Below the pieces are notes generated by a model, which worked only from the letters and a program-made list of their open reading frames with translations, was not told the DNA's origin and ran no database searches. A DNA stretch of 54,381 bases, from the NCBI GenBank assembly GCA_009782285.1, contig WRJK01000003.1:1-54381 (forward strand), given 5' to 3'. Source of the stretch: Clostridiales bacterium (GTDB lineage: Bacteria > Bacillota > Clostridia > Peptostreptococcales > Anaerovoracaceae). Both the position numbers and the translations under genes were made by a program. Shown in pieces: positions 18,079-26,475 of the stretch (its first letter is position 1; the number at the start of each line of letters is the position of its first letter).

Positions 18079-19340
18079 ATCGGTTAACGCGGTTGGCCTT
18101 TGCAGTTTTTGTTGTTGCAGCATTGCTTTTGCCCGCAGTTTCGGCAGCAGCCGAAGCCGAAACCCTTACAATTAAAGGTGATGGGGTCGAACATGAGGTT
18201 TCATTCAGCCGCACGGATTTTGAAGCGATGAAAGGCGCAATAGAGCAGCACTGCTATTCCCTTGCAAACAACTTCCCTACGGAAAAGACAGAATACATAA
18301 ATGGGGTACCGCTCAAGTATTTGCTTGAGCAGGCAGGGCTTAAAGATGTGGCGCAGATGTTGACATTTACTGCGTCGGACGGGTACAAACGGGAGTTTAC
18401 GGTGCAGGAGCTGCTTTATGCGCCTCGCTATTATTTTCCGCAAACTGGGGAAAAGCAGCCGGTTCCTGTAATAGTGTGCCTAAAAAGCAGCCCGAGCGGA
18501 TTCAACAAGCTGGAAGCCGGCGAATTGAGGCTGGTCATGGGGCAGAGGGCCAGGGGTGAGCAGACAAACCCTTGGTTTGTAAGATATCTTTCCGTGATCG
18601 AAGTGAGCTGCGAAAAACCGGCGCAATGGCCCGCTGTGACGTTCAACAGGGTTTCGGAGCCCTTGGGCGTGACGCTGCAGTTGCTGCATGAAAGCAGCGA
18701 CTTGGTAAAAATCTATTACACTACGGACGGCTCTGAACCGACTGTGGGCAGCGAGATGTACAATGTCAGCACCAGCTACTACCAGCCAGAGCTAAACAAG
18801 CCCCTGCTTATTGAAAAGACTACTGTTGTCAAGGCTGTTGCCATTGGTGCAGGGAAGGAGGACAGTGCGGTTTCTTCCATAACTGTGTCATTTGACGATG
18901 CTATGTTCAGCGACCTTGCCGGTTTTGAATGGGCAAAGCCTGCTATCGAAGCGCTTGCCGAACAAGGCATAGTGAATGGCGTGGGAGGTTCCCGTTTCGA
19001 CCCGTCAGGCAGCTTGACCAGAGGGATGTTCGTAACCATGCTGGGGCGCGCACTCAGCTATGATGATGGCAAGGCGGCCATGCCCAAGGCGTTGCAGTTT
19101 CCTGATGTTGACTACGGTTCGTGGTACGGGCCGTATGTCCAGTGGGCGGTAGACGAGGGGATTGTAAAGGGATATCCGGACGGGACTTTCAAACCTCAGA
19201 ATTTCCTAACGGTGGAAGAAATGGATATAATGGCGGCGCGAGCGTCCGGCACTGAACAAGCAAGCAGGGCGGCTGACTCGAAGAGGCGAGCCACGCGCGC
19301 TGAAGCTGCGGTTGCGCTGTATCAGTTGCTGCAGCCATAG
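18075..19340 (+). CDS. SLH-anchored protein with one sulfite-oxidase-fold domain and a chitobiase-type C-terminal domain
   Basis: The 421 residues comprise a signal peptide (about 1-25), one molybdopterin-binding-like domain (about 30-180; GVPLKYLLEQAGL, TASDGY, GELRLVMGQ), a CHB_HEX_C-type beta-sandwich (about 205-275; KIYYTTDGSEPT, YQPELNKPL) and two to three SLH repeats (about 280-420; SRFDPSGSLTRGMF, GYPDGTFKPQNFLT). It overlaps the giant gene by 4 nt and follows GAGGGGG, so it is coupled to it. It is a single-domain companion of the giant protein, attached to the wall the same way. The ligand is unknown. Confidence 0.85.
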   Translation: MNRLTRLAFAVFVVAALLLPAVSAAAEAETLTIKGDGVEHEVSFSRTDFEAMKGAIEQHCYSLANNFPTEKTEYINGVPLKYLLEQAGLKDVAQMLTFTASDGYKREFTVQELLYAPRYYFPQTGEKQPVPVIVCLKSSPSGFNKLEAGELRLVMGQRARGEQTNPWFVRYLSVIEVSCEKPAQWPAVTFNRVSEPLGVTLQLLHESSDLVKIYYTTDGSEPTVGSEMYNVSTSYYQPELNKPLLIEKTTVVKAVAIGAGKEDSAVSSITVSFDDAMFSDLAGFEWAKPAIEALAEQGIVNGVGGSRFDPSGSLTRGMFVTMLGRALSYDDGKAAMPKALQFPDVDYGSWYGPYVQWAVDEGIVKGYPDGTFKPQNFLTVEEMDIMAARASGTEQASRAADSKRRATRAEAAVALYQLLQP

Positions 19341-19350
19341 AGGAGCGGCC

Positions 19351-20241
19351 ATGAACAGGTATGTTTTCATTATAGCTCTGCTGACAGCCATGGCGCTTTT
19401 GTTGGCTGCCTGTGGAGGCAGCGCACCGGGTTCTTCCTCGGAAGTGGCGCAATCAGGCAGTGAAGGCGTTTCGGCAGTTCAAAGCATAACCGTTTCCGGA
19501 GACGGCATAGACGGGGAAGTTGCATTTACCTTAGCGGAGCTTTCCGCCATGCCGGGCGCAGCGTACGAGCATGTCTATTCTACGATCAACAACTGGCCTG
19601 TCGCGAAGTTTTACGCAGCAAGGGGGATACGCGTTTCGGCGGTCCTTTCAGCAGCAGGGGTGCTTGATACGGCAGAGAGCGTCACATTCCGCTCACGCGA
19701 CTCATATGAGGTCACATTGACAAGGAAGCAGCTCATTGCGGACGCACAGTACTATTTCCCTGGAGCCGCCGAGGGGAGCGGGGACGGCGCAGAGCCGGTG
19801 GAGCCGATTTTGGCGTACGAGTTCAAAGAGGGCTCATCCGACATGGCCAAGGCCTTGCCCGAAGAGTTTTGCCTGATAATCGGGCAGCGCAACCACACGG
19901 AACACACGAACCCCGCTTTTGTTGAAAACGTCGGAGAAATAATCATCTCGGCCAAGCCGCCCGGGAAGTGGCAGCAGGCGGGCATATTCCCGGCGTCCGG
20001 GCGCATCCCGGCAGGGGAGAGCATCAAATTGCAGCATCCCGATTTAGGGCTGGTGAAGATGTATTACACGCTGGACGGGACGGAACCCACGGAGCTTTCT
20101 GCGATGTACAACCCCAGCACGTACCAGCCTGAGCTGAACAAGCCCATCGTATTCAGCGAAAGCGCGGTGCTGAAGGTGCTTGTTGCAGGTTTCGGCCGTG
20201 AGGACAGCGACGTAGCGGTGTTTGAGATTGAGGTGCAGTAA
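19351..20241 (+). CDS. Lipoprotein with a sulfite-oxidase-fold domain and a chitobiase-type domain
   Basis: The 296 residues begin MNRYVFIIALL and carry a lipobox (LLAAC), so the protein is lipid-anchored. One molybdopterin-binding-like domain has the shared segment YSTINNWPVAKFYAARGI. A CHB_HEX_C domain follows (MYYTLDGTEPT, YQPELNKPI). It is the previous gene with lipid anchoring in place of SLH repeats. The start ATG 19351 follows GAGGAGCGGCC, 10 nt after the preceding stop; an upstream ATG at 19312 lies inside that gene. A toxin-antitoxin cassette separates it from its next relative at 20927. Confidence 0.85.
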   Translation: MNRYVFIIALLTAMALLLAACGGSAPGSSSEVAQSGSEGVSAVQSITVSGDGIDGEVAFTLAELSAMPGAAYEHVYSTINNWPVAKFYAARGIRVSAVLSAAGVLDTAESVTFRSRDSYEVTLTRKQLIADAQYYFPGAAEGSGDGAEPVEPILAYEFKEGSSDMAKALPEEFCLIIGQRNHTEHTNPAFVENVGEIIISAKPPGKWQQAGIFPASGRIPAGESIKLQHPDLGLVKMYYTLDGTEPTELSAMYNPSTYQPELNKPIVFSESAVLKVLVAGFGREDSDVAVFEIEVQ

Positions 20242-20253
20242 CGGCGTCCCGAC

Positions 20254-20281
20254 TTGACAAATAGCAGAATTGTAATATAAT
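20254..20281 (+). promoter_or_regulatory. Promoter of the Phd/RelE-type cassette
   Basis: Perfect TTGACA (20254-20259), 16-nt spacer, perfect TATAAT (20276-20281). The antitoxin ATG is about 38 nt downstream. Such a strong promoter inside the operon may also feed downstream genes. Confidence 0.8.
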
Positions 20282-20319
20282 ATGGGTATAGAACTACAAC
20301 AATACGGAAGGTGATGTGG

Positions 20320-20607
20320 ATGTTGAACATAAGGCCGTCTGCGGCGATACGTAAAAATTACAACGAAATATCCGAGCTTTGCAAACGCACAGGGGAACCG
20401 GTCTACTTGACTAAGAATGGAAACGGTGACCTTGTGGTGATTGACATTGAGGCATTTAGCAAACGCGAGAGCATGTTAAGGCTGAGGGAGTCGCTATTGC
20501 GCGCTGAGGAAGGCAGAGCTTTGGGAAAGCAAGGCTATTCAATTGACGAGGTCACGCAGATGATGAGCAGCGCAATAAGGGAGGTTGCCGATGCCACTCG
20601 AGGGTAA
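20320..20607 (+). CDS. Type II antitoxin, Phd/YefM family
   Basis: The 95 residues start MLNIRPSAAIRKNYNEIS. The N-terminal Phd/YefM DNA-binding fold has EPVYLTKNGNGDLVVIDIEAF, followed by a helical toxin-binding tail. It neutralises the adjacent ParE/RelE-type toxin and probably represses the promoter at 20254. I chose ATG 20320, 5 nt after AAGGTGAT; GTG 20311 and ATG 20314 overlap the ribosome binding site. The toxin gene overlaps its 3' end by 17 nt. Confidence 0.88.
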   Translation: MLNIRPSAAIRKNYNEISELCKRTGEPVYLTKNGNGDLVVIDIEAFSKRESMLRLRESLLRAEEGRALGKQGYSIDEVTQMMSSAIREVADATRG

Positions 20608-20908
20608 GGAATACAAAGTAATCATACAGGATCCGGCAGCAGAAATGCTGGTGCAGCACTCGCGTTTCCTTGCGCAGGTCAGCGAGACAGCAGCACAGAA
20701 GCTAGTTGCTGAATTTGAATTGAAAGCCAAGACACTTGAAACGATGCCGGAACGCTGCCCATGGCTATACCACCCGATGATTCCCGAACACAAATACAGG
20801 AAACTGATTTTTGGGGAGCGCTATATGCTGATTTTTCAAATTGTCGGGCAAACAGTGTTTGTTGACGCGATGGTGGATTGCCGGCAAGACTATGCATGGT
20901 TGCTGTAA
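20591..20908 (+). CDS. Type II toxin, RelE/ParE superfamily
   Basis: The 105 residues are compatible with the RelE/ParE fold: YKVIIQDPAAEML at the N-terminus, then HKYRKLIFGERYMLIFQIVGQTVFVDAMVDCRQDY, the usual beta-strand core. Whether it cleaves mRNA on the ribosome or poisons gyrase cannot be told by eye. ATG 20591 follows GGGAGG by 6 nt; TTG 20585 is less likely. The pair is a self-contained cassette between two surface lipoprotein genes. Confidence 0.85.
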   Translation: MPLEGKEYKVIIQDPAAEMLVQHSRFLAQVSETAAQKLVAEFELKAKTLETMPERCPWLYHPMIPEHKYRKLIFGERYMLIFQIVGQTVFVDAMVDCRQDYAWLL

Positions 20909-20926
20909 CAGGAGGTGTGTGGAGCT

Positions 20927-22906
20927 ATGGTTGAAAGGGGACGCACCATTGCCGTGCTTGTGTTAATACTGGCGATGGTGTTTTTGTGCGCCTGCTCGGG
21001 CGGCACTGGTGTGGAGGGCAGCTACGATGCAGCTTACGAGGCGCGAGCCATCACAGTTGAAGGGCTGCCGGGCGGCACTGCCCTGATAACTGTCGCCGAA
21101 CTGCGGGGGCTGCCGCAGCACGAGCTGGACGCAAGCTATCAGCGCACCACCGGCATGACTGAGAGTTTTCACATGAGTGGACCGTACCTCAGTGAAGTGA
21201 TAGAGGCTCTCGGTGGCGACTTGGCAGACTACGCCGGAGTGGGCGTTGTCGGGCAGGACGCCTACTACTGCCTTGTGTCAGGCGAGGTGATCGCGTCGAC
21301 GCCAGACCTGATGCTTGCGCTCACAATCGACGGGGAAGCCGTGCTTGACGAGGATACGGCACCTGCGAGGCTTGCCGTGCAGGGCCAGTTTGGGCCTTAC
21401 TGGGTGAAGATGGTGGAGCGCCTGGTGCTCTATGAGGAGGTGCCTCAGAAGGAGATAACATCCGTATGGGCTTTTGACAGCCTGATTGAGGGGATCGAGC
21501 CCTACATGTACGAGTACTACGGCAGCAAGGACGCTTCGATTGAGCTTGCGCAGATTTTCTCGCGTTTTGACTATGTGGACAGCCATGCATTTTTCACTAT
21601 GAAATCCGTTGACGGCTTCAAGAAGAACGAAGTGGTCAACATGGTGAAATCCCGGTATTACATCAAGTACGAAGGGGCGGACGCCCCAACGAACATATCG
21701 CCGTACATAAAACTGGGCATGAACGTACACAACATCGCGTGGTTTTCAACCAACGCCGACGCAGCCTTGTTCCTGGGTGAAATGATCAAATACATGGACG
21801 CGGAAAGCATTGGCGGGCAAAGCGGGATACCACTGAGCGAAGCGCTTTACGAGGTCGAAGTCAAGTCCCTGCAAGGCAAGGTTTTCGAGGTGCTGGGCAC
21901 AGAGGGCGAAAAAACAACTGTGCCGGGGGAGGATTTGAGCAAAGGGGTACTCGCGCCGGGGCAGGGCGGCTCGATAAGGGTGCTGTGGCAGCCGGGAAGC
22001 GGCTACGAGGACATAGAAAACCTGCTGCGCATCCGCGTGGCTGGCGATGCCGCAAGGCAGCAGGATAGCGAAGCCGGCGAAGTCGTGCAAGAGGAGGAAC
22101 CAGCATCCGGCACCGGCCCGTATTCGGTTAATGGCGCTGATGCGGTGCTGACCATGGGCGGCGACGGCGTCGCGAGCGAGCTCTATTTTACGCTGGACGA
22201 TCTGAAGCAGATGAAAGCAGGGTATGCTGAGTACGTTTACTCGACGCTGAACAACTGGCCCACAAAGAGTTTCGCTGTTGCCAAGGGAGTGAATTTGGAC
22301 TACCTCTTTGAGCTTGCAGGGATTAAGCCGAGCGCAAAAAGCGTGAAAGTTGAAGCTGCTGACGGGTACTACGCAAATTTCACATTGGAGCAGGTAACCG
22401 GTCCGCAGTACTGCTTCCCCGGCATAAAAAGCGGCAGCGCCGCAGGGGCTGTGCGCGTAAAGCCTGTCCTAGCTTGGGCATTCAAAATAGACTCAGATGA
22501 TCTGGCGCAAGCGAGGGAAGATGAGTTAAGGTTTTTTATCGGACAGAGCAGCATTGACAGCACCAATACTGCTGCAATGGTAAATAAAGCTGCAAGGATT
22601 ACCGTCAGCACAGCAGTGCCTGGCATGTGGCCTGAGCCTGTGTTCAGCTTCCAGGACGGGCGATTAACTGTGGGGCACGATTTTTTAGACCAAGTGAAGA
22701 TACATTACACGACAGACGGAAGCGAGCCGACGCCGGACAGCCCCGTGTACAACCCGAGCACCACCTATTTTCAGCCTCAGCTGGCACTGCCGATTGAGGT
22801 CGTCCCGGGTATGGTGGTCAAAGCCTATGCGACGGGGTTTGGCCGTTACGACAGCCGCGTTGCAGAGTATGCAGGGCATGAGGCGGTGCGATATGCTGAA
22901 AAATAG
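20927..22906 (+). CDS. Large lipoprotein with three sulfite-oxidase-fold-like regions and a chitobiase-type domain
   Basis: The 659 residues carry a lipobox (FLCAC). Region A (about 30-180) begins ITVEGLPGGTALITVAEL. Region B (about 185-390) is diverged, with SVDGFKK. Region C (about 400-570) is close to the two preceding proteins (YSTLNNWPTKSFAVAKGV, AADGYYANFTLEQV, DELRFFIGQ). A CHB_HEX_C domain closes the protein (KIHYTTDGSEPT, YFQPQLALPI). ATG 20927 lies 11 nt after AGGAGG. It is the largest of the lipid-anchored relatives of the giant S-layer protein. Its 3' end overlaps the metallophosphoesterase gene. Confidence 0.83.
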   Translation: MVERGRTIAVLVLILAMVFLCACSGGTGVEGSYDAAYEARAITVEGLPGGTALITVAELRGLPQHELDASYQRTTGMTESFHMSGPYLSEVIEALGGDLADYAGVGVVGQDAYYCLVSGEVIASTPDLMLALTIDGEAVLDEDTAPARLAVQGQFGPYWVKMVERLVLYEEVPQKEITSVWAFDSLIEGIEPYMYEYYGSKDASIELAQIFSRFDYVDSHAFFTMKSVDGFKKNEVVNMVKSRYYIKYEGADAPTNISPYIKLGMNVHNIAWFSTNADAALFLGEMIKYMDAESIGGQSGIPLSEALYEVEVKSLQGKVFEVLGTEGEKTTVPGEDLSKGVLAPGQGGSIRVLWQPGSGYEDIENLLRIRVAGDAARQQDSEAGEVVQEEEPASGTGPYSVNGADAVLTMGGDGVASELYFTLDDLKQMKAGYAEYVYSTLNNWPTKSFAVAKGVNLDYLFELAGIKPSAKSVKVEAADGYYANFTLEQVTGPQYCFPGIKSGSAAGAVRVKPVLAWAFKIDSDDLAQAREDELRFFIGQSSIDSTNTAAMVNKAARITVSTAVPGMWPEPVFSFQDGRLTVGHDFLDQVKIHYTTDGSEPTPDSPVYNPSTTYFQPQLALPIEVVPGMVVKAYATGFGRYDSRVAEYAGHEAVRYAEK

Positions 22907-23804
22907 GCTTGTATGTACATTAGCCATACTGGTTGCGGTATTTGCTCTATTTGCTGCATCTGGGTGCGGGGAACGGGCAGTGCCGGAGGCGGCTGGTGAA
23001 AAGCCCTTTGTCTTCCTGTTCATGAGCGACACTCAGGCTGACCCGCTAACAGGAGACTACAGCGGTTTTGAGGCGCTTCTAAAGAACGCGCTAAGCAAAG
23101 CTCCCAAGCCCTCGCTGCTGCTGCTCGGCGGCGACACCGTCAACGACGGCGCCAACGAAAGCGAATGGCGTGATTTTTTTCAAGCAGCCGGGGCATCTTT
23201 GGATGGCTTGCACGTTGCAGCCGCAGCAGGAAACCACGACAGCTCAAAGAACTTGACCGGGAAGTTTGAATGGCCGAAATCTGCACCTCAAATACCGTAT
23301 CAGGGTTGTTTTTACTCGTTCGACATGGGCGGCGTTCATTTCACAGTGATGGACAGCAACATCATGGGCGCCGGGAATGACGAGGACGTAGAATGGCTAA
23401 AGGAGGATTTGAGCAGCAGGGCAGCCAGGGGAGCCAATTGGCGGGTCGCTGTCTGCCACCACCCGTTTTGGCCTGTGGCAGACATACCAAAGGACATTGC
23501 CCGCGCAAAGACCATGCAGGAGCGTTTCCTGCCAGTTCTTGAAGAGCACGGCGTCGACCTGCTGCTTGTGGGCCATCAGCACGTGTATTCCCGTTGCGTA
23601 CAGGCGCATGGCCCGGTGCAGGTGATGGCGGCGTCAGGCGGCAAAGAGAATTATGCCCCTGCGGAGAAACCGTATATAGTAACCACAGCCGACGCCCCAA
23701 ACTTCGTGAGGGTTTCGGCAGGCGCGGAAACGCTGGCGATCACAGCTTGCGACGCGGCGGGCGGAACGATTGAGGCATTTGAATTAAGCAAGAAGCGAGA
23801 CTAA
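22893..23804 (+). CDS. Calcineurin-like metallophosphoesterase lipoprotein
   Basis: The 303 residues are predicted to be lipid-anchored (FAASGC lipobox). The dinuclear metal site motifs are all present: SDTQ near residue 46 in place of D-x-H, GGDTVNDG, GNHD, CHHPFW and GHQHVYSR. The family hydrolyses phosphate mono- or diesters outside the membrane; the substrate here is unknown. The start overlaps the preceding lipoprotein gene by 14 nt, so it is probably translated with it. Its place inside the surface cluster suggests trimming of a phosphorylated ligand, which is inference. Confidence 0.87.
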   Translation: MLKNRLVCTLAILVAVFALFAASGCGERAVPEAAGEKPFVFLFMSDTQADPLTGDYSGFEALLKNALSKAPKPSLLLLGGDTVNDGANESEWRDFFQAAGASLDGLHVAAAAGNHDSSKNLTGKFEWPKSAPQIPYQGCFYSFDMGGVHFTVMDSNIMGAGNDEDVEWLKEDLSSRAARGANWRVAVCHHPFWPVADIPKDIARAKTMQERFLPVLEEHGVDLLLVGHQHVYSRCVQAHGPVQVMAASGGKENYAPAEKPYIVTTADAPNFVRVSAGAETLAITACDAAGGTIEAFELSKKRD

Positions 23805-23811
23805 AAAAACC

Positions 23812-23843
23812 TTGCAAAAGTATACTGTTTTTGGTATACTTTT
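23812..23843 (+). promoter_or_regulatory. abiE promoter with palindromic operator
   Basis: TTGCAA (23812-23817), 17-nt spacer, TATACT (23835-23840). Perfect inverted repeat AAAAGTATAC (23816-23825) / GTATACTTTT (23834-23843) covers the promoter. AbiEi-type antitoxins are known to repress their promoter through inverted repeats. The ATG at 23847 is only 7 nt after the -10, so the mRNA would be leaderless. Confidence 0.7.
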
Positions 23844-23846
23844 GCC

Positions 23847-24374
23847 ATGAGGAATTATGATGCAATTTATGAATATGCGGTCGACAACTACGGGTTGATA
23901 ACTTCCGGGGCGGCAAAAACACTCGACATATCGAATGTTGAGTTGGTGAAAATGGCGCATCGCGGGCGGCTCCGGCGAATCGGGCATGGAGTGTATCGGA
24001 TTGTACATTACGTCCCAACGGAGTTCGACAAATATGCGGAGGCAGTTGCGCTGGTCGGAGGCGGAGCGGCAATCTATGGGGAAACTGTGTTGTCCATGCA
24101 CGGGCTTGCGTTTGTCAACCCTGCTGTTATTTATGTGGCGGCGCATACCAGGATCAGAAAAAAGCTGCCGGCATACATCAAGGTTGTTTACATACAACAA
24201 AACAACAACATGGCAGCATATGAAGGGATACCTTCGCAAAGCGTATTTGAAGCCATATTGGCGTGCAAGAATATTGTCATGGCTGACCGTCTTGTAGAAG
24301 CGGTGAAAGAAGCTGAAAGGCAGGGGTTGATATCATATGAGGAAGCAAAAATTGCGAGGGCAAAACTGCGATGA
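23847..24374 (+). CDS. abiEi: Type IV antitoxin, AbiEi family
   Basis: The 175 residues have an N-terminal winged-helix-like domain (YGLITSGAAKTLDISNVELVKMAHRGRLRRIGHGVYRI) and an AbiEi C-terminal domain. It should neutralise AbiEii without direct complex formation and repress its own promoter. ATG 23847 has no ribosome binding site because the promoter sits immediately upstream. The stop overlaps the toxin start (ATGA 24371-24374). Confidence 0.88.
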   Translation: MRNYDAIYEYAVDNYGLITSGAAKTLDISNVELVKMAHRGRLRRIGHGVYRIVHYVPTEFDKYAEAVALVGGGAAIYGETVLSMHGLAFVNPAVIYVAAHTRIRKKLPAYIKVVYIQQNNNMAAYEGIPSQSVFEAILACKNIVMADRLVEAVKEAERQGLISYEEAKIARAKLR

Positions 24375-25204
24375 GCGCTAAAATGCCAAATAGCAGACGG
24401 AACCTTGACATTGCAATTGACCGCGTATTTGGTGCAGAACAAAATCCGCTTCAGATACGGACATTAATTGCGAATACCATTATCGGCCAGCTTCTGCCGA
24501 GTGGCGTTGTTAAAGGCGGGAGCGCTTTGAAACTGCGGTATGGCGACAAGACCACAAGATTTACACGCGACCTTGACGCAGACAGAGCAGATGAACTCAA
24601 AGTATTTCTCGAACAGTTTGATGTAGCGTTGAAAGCTGGTTGGAATGGTTTTACCGGCAGAGTTGTCAGAAAAGAGCCCGCGAAGCCAAAAGGCATCCCA
24701 GGAGAATACATCATGCAGCCGTTTGAAGTCAAGCTTGCATATAATGGGAAGTCGTGGGCAACTGTTCTGCTTGAAATCGGGCACGATGAAGTTGGCAGCA
24801 CAGAAACCTGTGATTGCTGCATTTCGCAAGATGTTGTCGCATTGTTTGAGCGGCTTGGGTTCCCTGCACCGAACCCGGTTGCGCTGCTTCAGACACATCA
24901 TCAAATTGCCCAAAAACTTCATGCCCTAAGTGCGGTGGGAAGTGAAAGGGCACATGACCTTGTCGACCTGCAGGTTATCGCAAAATCTGAAGATATTGAT
25001 CATTTGCTGACGAAAAACGTGTGCAAACGTTTGTTCGCATCTCGTGGACAGCAGGGCTGGCCGCCGACCATATCGAAAGGCGATGCATGGGATACGTTGT
25101 ACAAAAGCCAGATCGGTGAACTCGATGTGTTTCAAAACGTCGAGGATGCAATTAAGTGGACGAACGGTCTAATAAAGGCGATTGACGAGGCAGGGACAGA
25201 ATGA
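24371..25204 (+). CDS. abiEii: Type IV toxin, AbiEii nucleotidyltransferase
   Basis: The 277-residue nucleotidyltransferase-fold protein has the KGGSALKLRYG motif, TRDLDAD aspartates and the downstream QKLHAL ... RAHDLVDLQ segment typical of AbiEii/MenA-type toxins. Characterised relatives act with GTP or on tRNA; the target here is unknown. Its stop overlaps the start of the FMN-binding lipoprotein gene (ATGA 25201-25204), so the cassette is stitched into the host operon with translational coupling. Confidence 0.88.
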   Translation: MSAKMPNSRRNLDIAIDRVFGAEQNPLQIRTLIANTIIGQLLPSGVVKGGSALKLRYGDKTTRFTRDLDADRADELKVFLEQFDVALKAGWNGFTGRVVRKEPAKPKGIPGEYIMQPFEVKLAYNGKSWATVLLEIGHDEVGSTETCDCCISQDVVALFERLGFPAPNPVALLQTHHQIAQKLHALSAVGSERAHDLVDLQVIAKSEDIDHLLTKNVCKRLFASRGQQGWPPTISKGDAWDTLYKSQIGELDVFQNVEDAIKWTNGLIKAIDEAGTE

Positions 25205-26235
25205 GGATGCGTTTTTTTATATTGCTGCTAACGCTAATGCTGATGCTGCTGCTGCCATGCGGATGCACCGATCAGAAAGCCGGGAAGGCCAGCGACGAGG
25301 AGCTGGGTGCGCTGGCGGCAGTGGCCGGCGTGCCTGCCACTGATTTTCTGGATGTTACGGGCGAAGCCCTAACCAAGGAACGTGCAGAAAAATTCCCGGC
25401 TGTGAGCTTTGTCCTGCGCACCGAAAGCGGGCTTTACGGTTTCATCAGCAAGCCGATAGCCTACAACGGGCCGGTGGAGCTTGCGCTGGTCATCGACGGC
25501 GCGAGCGGTGAGTGCCTCGGCGTGCGGATACTGAAGCACAGCGAAACCGACCATTACGTGAGGGACATGGAAAGCAGCTGGTTCACGGACCGCTTTGCCG
25601 GCAAGTCTGCGGCAGGCTATCTGCAGCTCGTGCGCCTTGAGGCGAAAAGCGAAAGCGACATAGTGTGCATAACCGGCGCGACTGTGACCACAGAAGGAGT
25701 CATAAACGGCGTGAACGCGGCGTTTGGCCTGTTTCAGGAATACGTGCGGCAGGAGGAGGCGCCGGCGGTGCCTTACATGGTGCGTTTCGAACCGGCGGCA
25801 GCCGGCGAGCCTGTTGAAACGGGCAGCTTGGCAATACGAGCTTATGGCGTAGTGCTTCATGAAATAACTTTGGAAGAAATAAAAGAGCTGCCTTCTGTCA
25901 GAAGGAGGATGAGCATTCGCTCATCCTCGGGCACCACCTCGCACAGCTTTCGGGGAACGCTGCTGGCAAACGTCCTCGAGCTGGCCGACCCTTCTATAGC
26001 AGAGGGTTACAAATGGCTGCGCACGGTTGGCGTCGACGACTACATGTCAGACATATCCATGGAGGAAGTGCAGATGGAAAACAACGTGTTCCTGATGCAT
26101 GAGGACAACGGCGAGCCACTGCTAAGGAAAAACGGCGAGCCGGGGGCGATGCGGATAGTGGTGATCGACGACATGTTCGGGCAGCGCTTCACCAACTACG
26201 TATTGGAGGTGGTTCTGGAAGGGGGCGCGGAATGA
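25201..26235 (+). CDS. FMN-binding lipoprotein fused to a sulfite-oxidase-fold domain
   Basis: The 344 residues start with an export signal ending in PCGC, a possible lipobox. The FMN-binding domain (about 60-190) has the covalent-flavinylation-type motif TGATVT (158-163); by analogy with NqrC/RnfG, Thr163 would receive FMN from ApbE. The usual Asp three residues before the motif is Val here. The C-terminal half (about 210-344) is another molybdopterin-binding-like domain (EITLEEIKELPSV, GTLLANVL, GAMRIVVIDD). It overlaps abiEii and the next membrane gene by 4 nt each. The fusion ties extracytosolic flavin chemistry to the repeated fold of this operon. ApbE is encoded at 32397. Confidence 0.85.
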   Translation: MRMRFFILLLTLMLMLLLPCGCTDQKAGKASDEELGALAAVAGVPATDFLDVTGEALTKERAEKFPAVSFVLRTESGLYGFISKPIAYNGPVELALVIDGASGECLGVRILKHSETDHYVRDMESSWFTDRFAGKSAAGYLQLVRLEAKSESDIVCITGATVTTEGVINGVNAAFGLFQEYVRQEEAPAVPYMVRFEPAAAGEPVETGSLAIRAYGVVLHEITLEEIKELPSVRRRMSIRSSSGTTSHSFRGTLLANVLELADPSIAEGYKWLRTVGVDDYMSDISMEEVQMENNVFLMHEDNGEPLLRKNGEPGAMRIVVIDDMFGQRFTNYVLEVVLEGGAE

Positions 26236-26474
26236 AAAAGGCGCGGCTGATGACCTTGCTCTCAGGTTTGATGTTATTGGTTTTGCTGCTTGTCTCAGTG
26301 AGCGGGGCAATGCTTTTTTATGGCAGGACTGGGGTGGTGCTGGGCGTAAGCCGCGCTTCCCTGCTGCATTTCCACTTTCGTTGCGCACTGCTTTTCATCG
26401 TGCTGGCACTGTGCCACTTTTCATTGAATTTCAAGCAGTTCGCGTTTGGGCTCAAGAAGTTCTTCAAGGGGTGA
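26232..26474 (+). CDS. Small membrane protein with two TM segments and paired histidines
   Basis: The 80 residues have TM segments at about 7-30 and 48-65. Histidines lie at the start of the second helix (LLHFHFRC) and in ALCHFSLNF, 14-16 residues apart, a spacing compatible with a heme-binding membrane helix as in small cytochrome-b-like DUF4405 relatives. That assignment is inference. It overlaps the FMN-binding gene by 4 nt and is followed after 1 nt by the ECF S component. A role as membrane electron carrier for the flavoprotein fits the position. Confidence 0.6.
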   Translation: MKKARLMTLLSGLMLLVLLLVSVSGAMLFYGRTGVVLGVSRASLLHFHFRCALLFIVLALCHFSLNFKQFAFGLKKFFKG

Positions 26475-26475
26475 C

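Noticed and set aside
18075-19340. Chitinase or hexosaminidase activity
   Set aside because: Only the C-terminal beta-sandwich found in chitobiases is present; there is no glycoside hydrolase catalytic domain.
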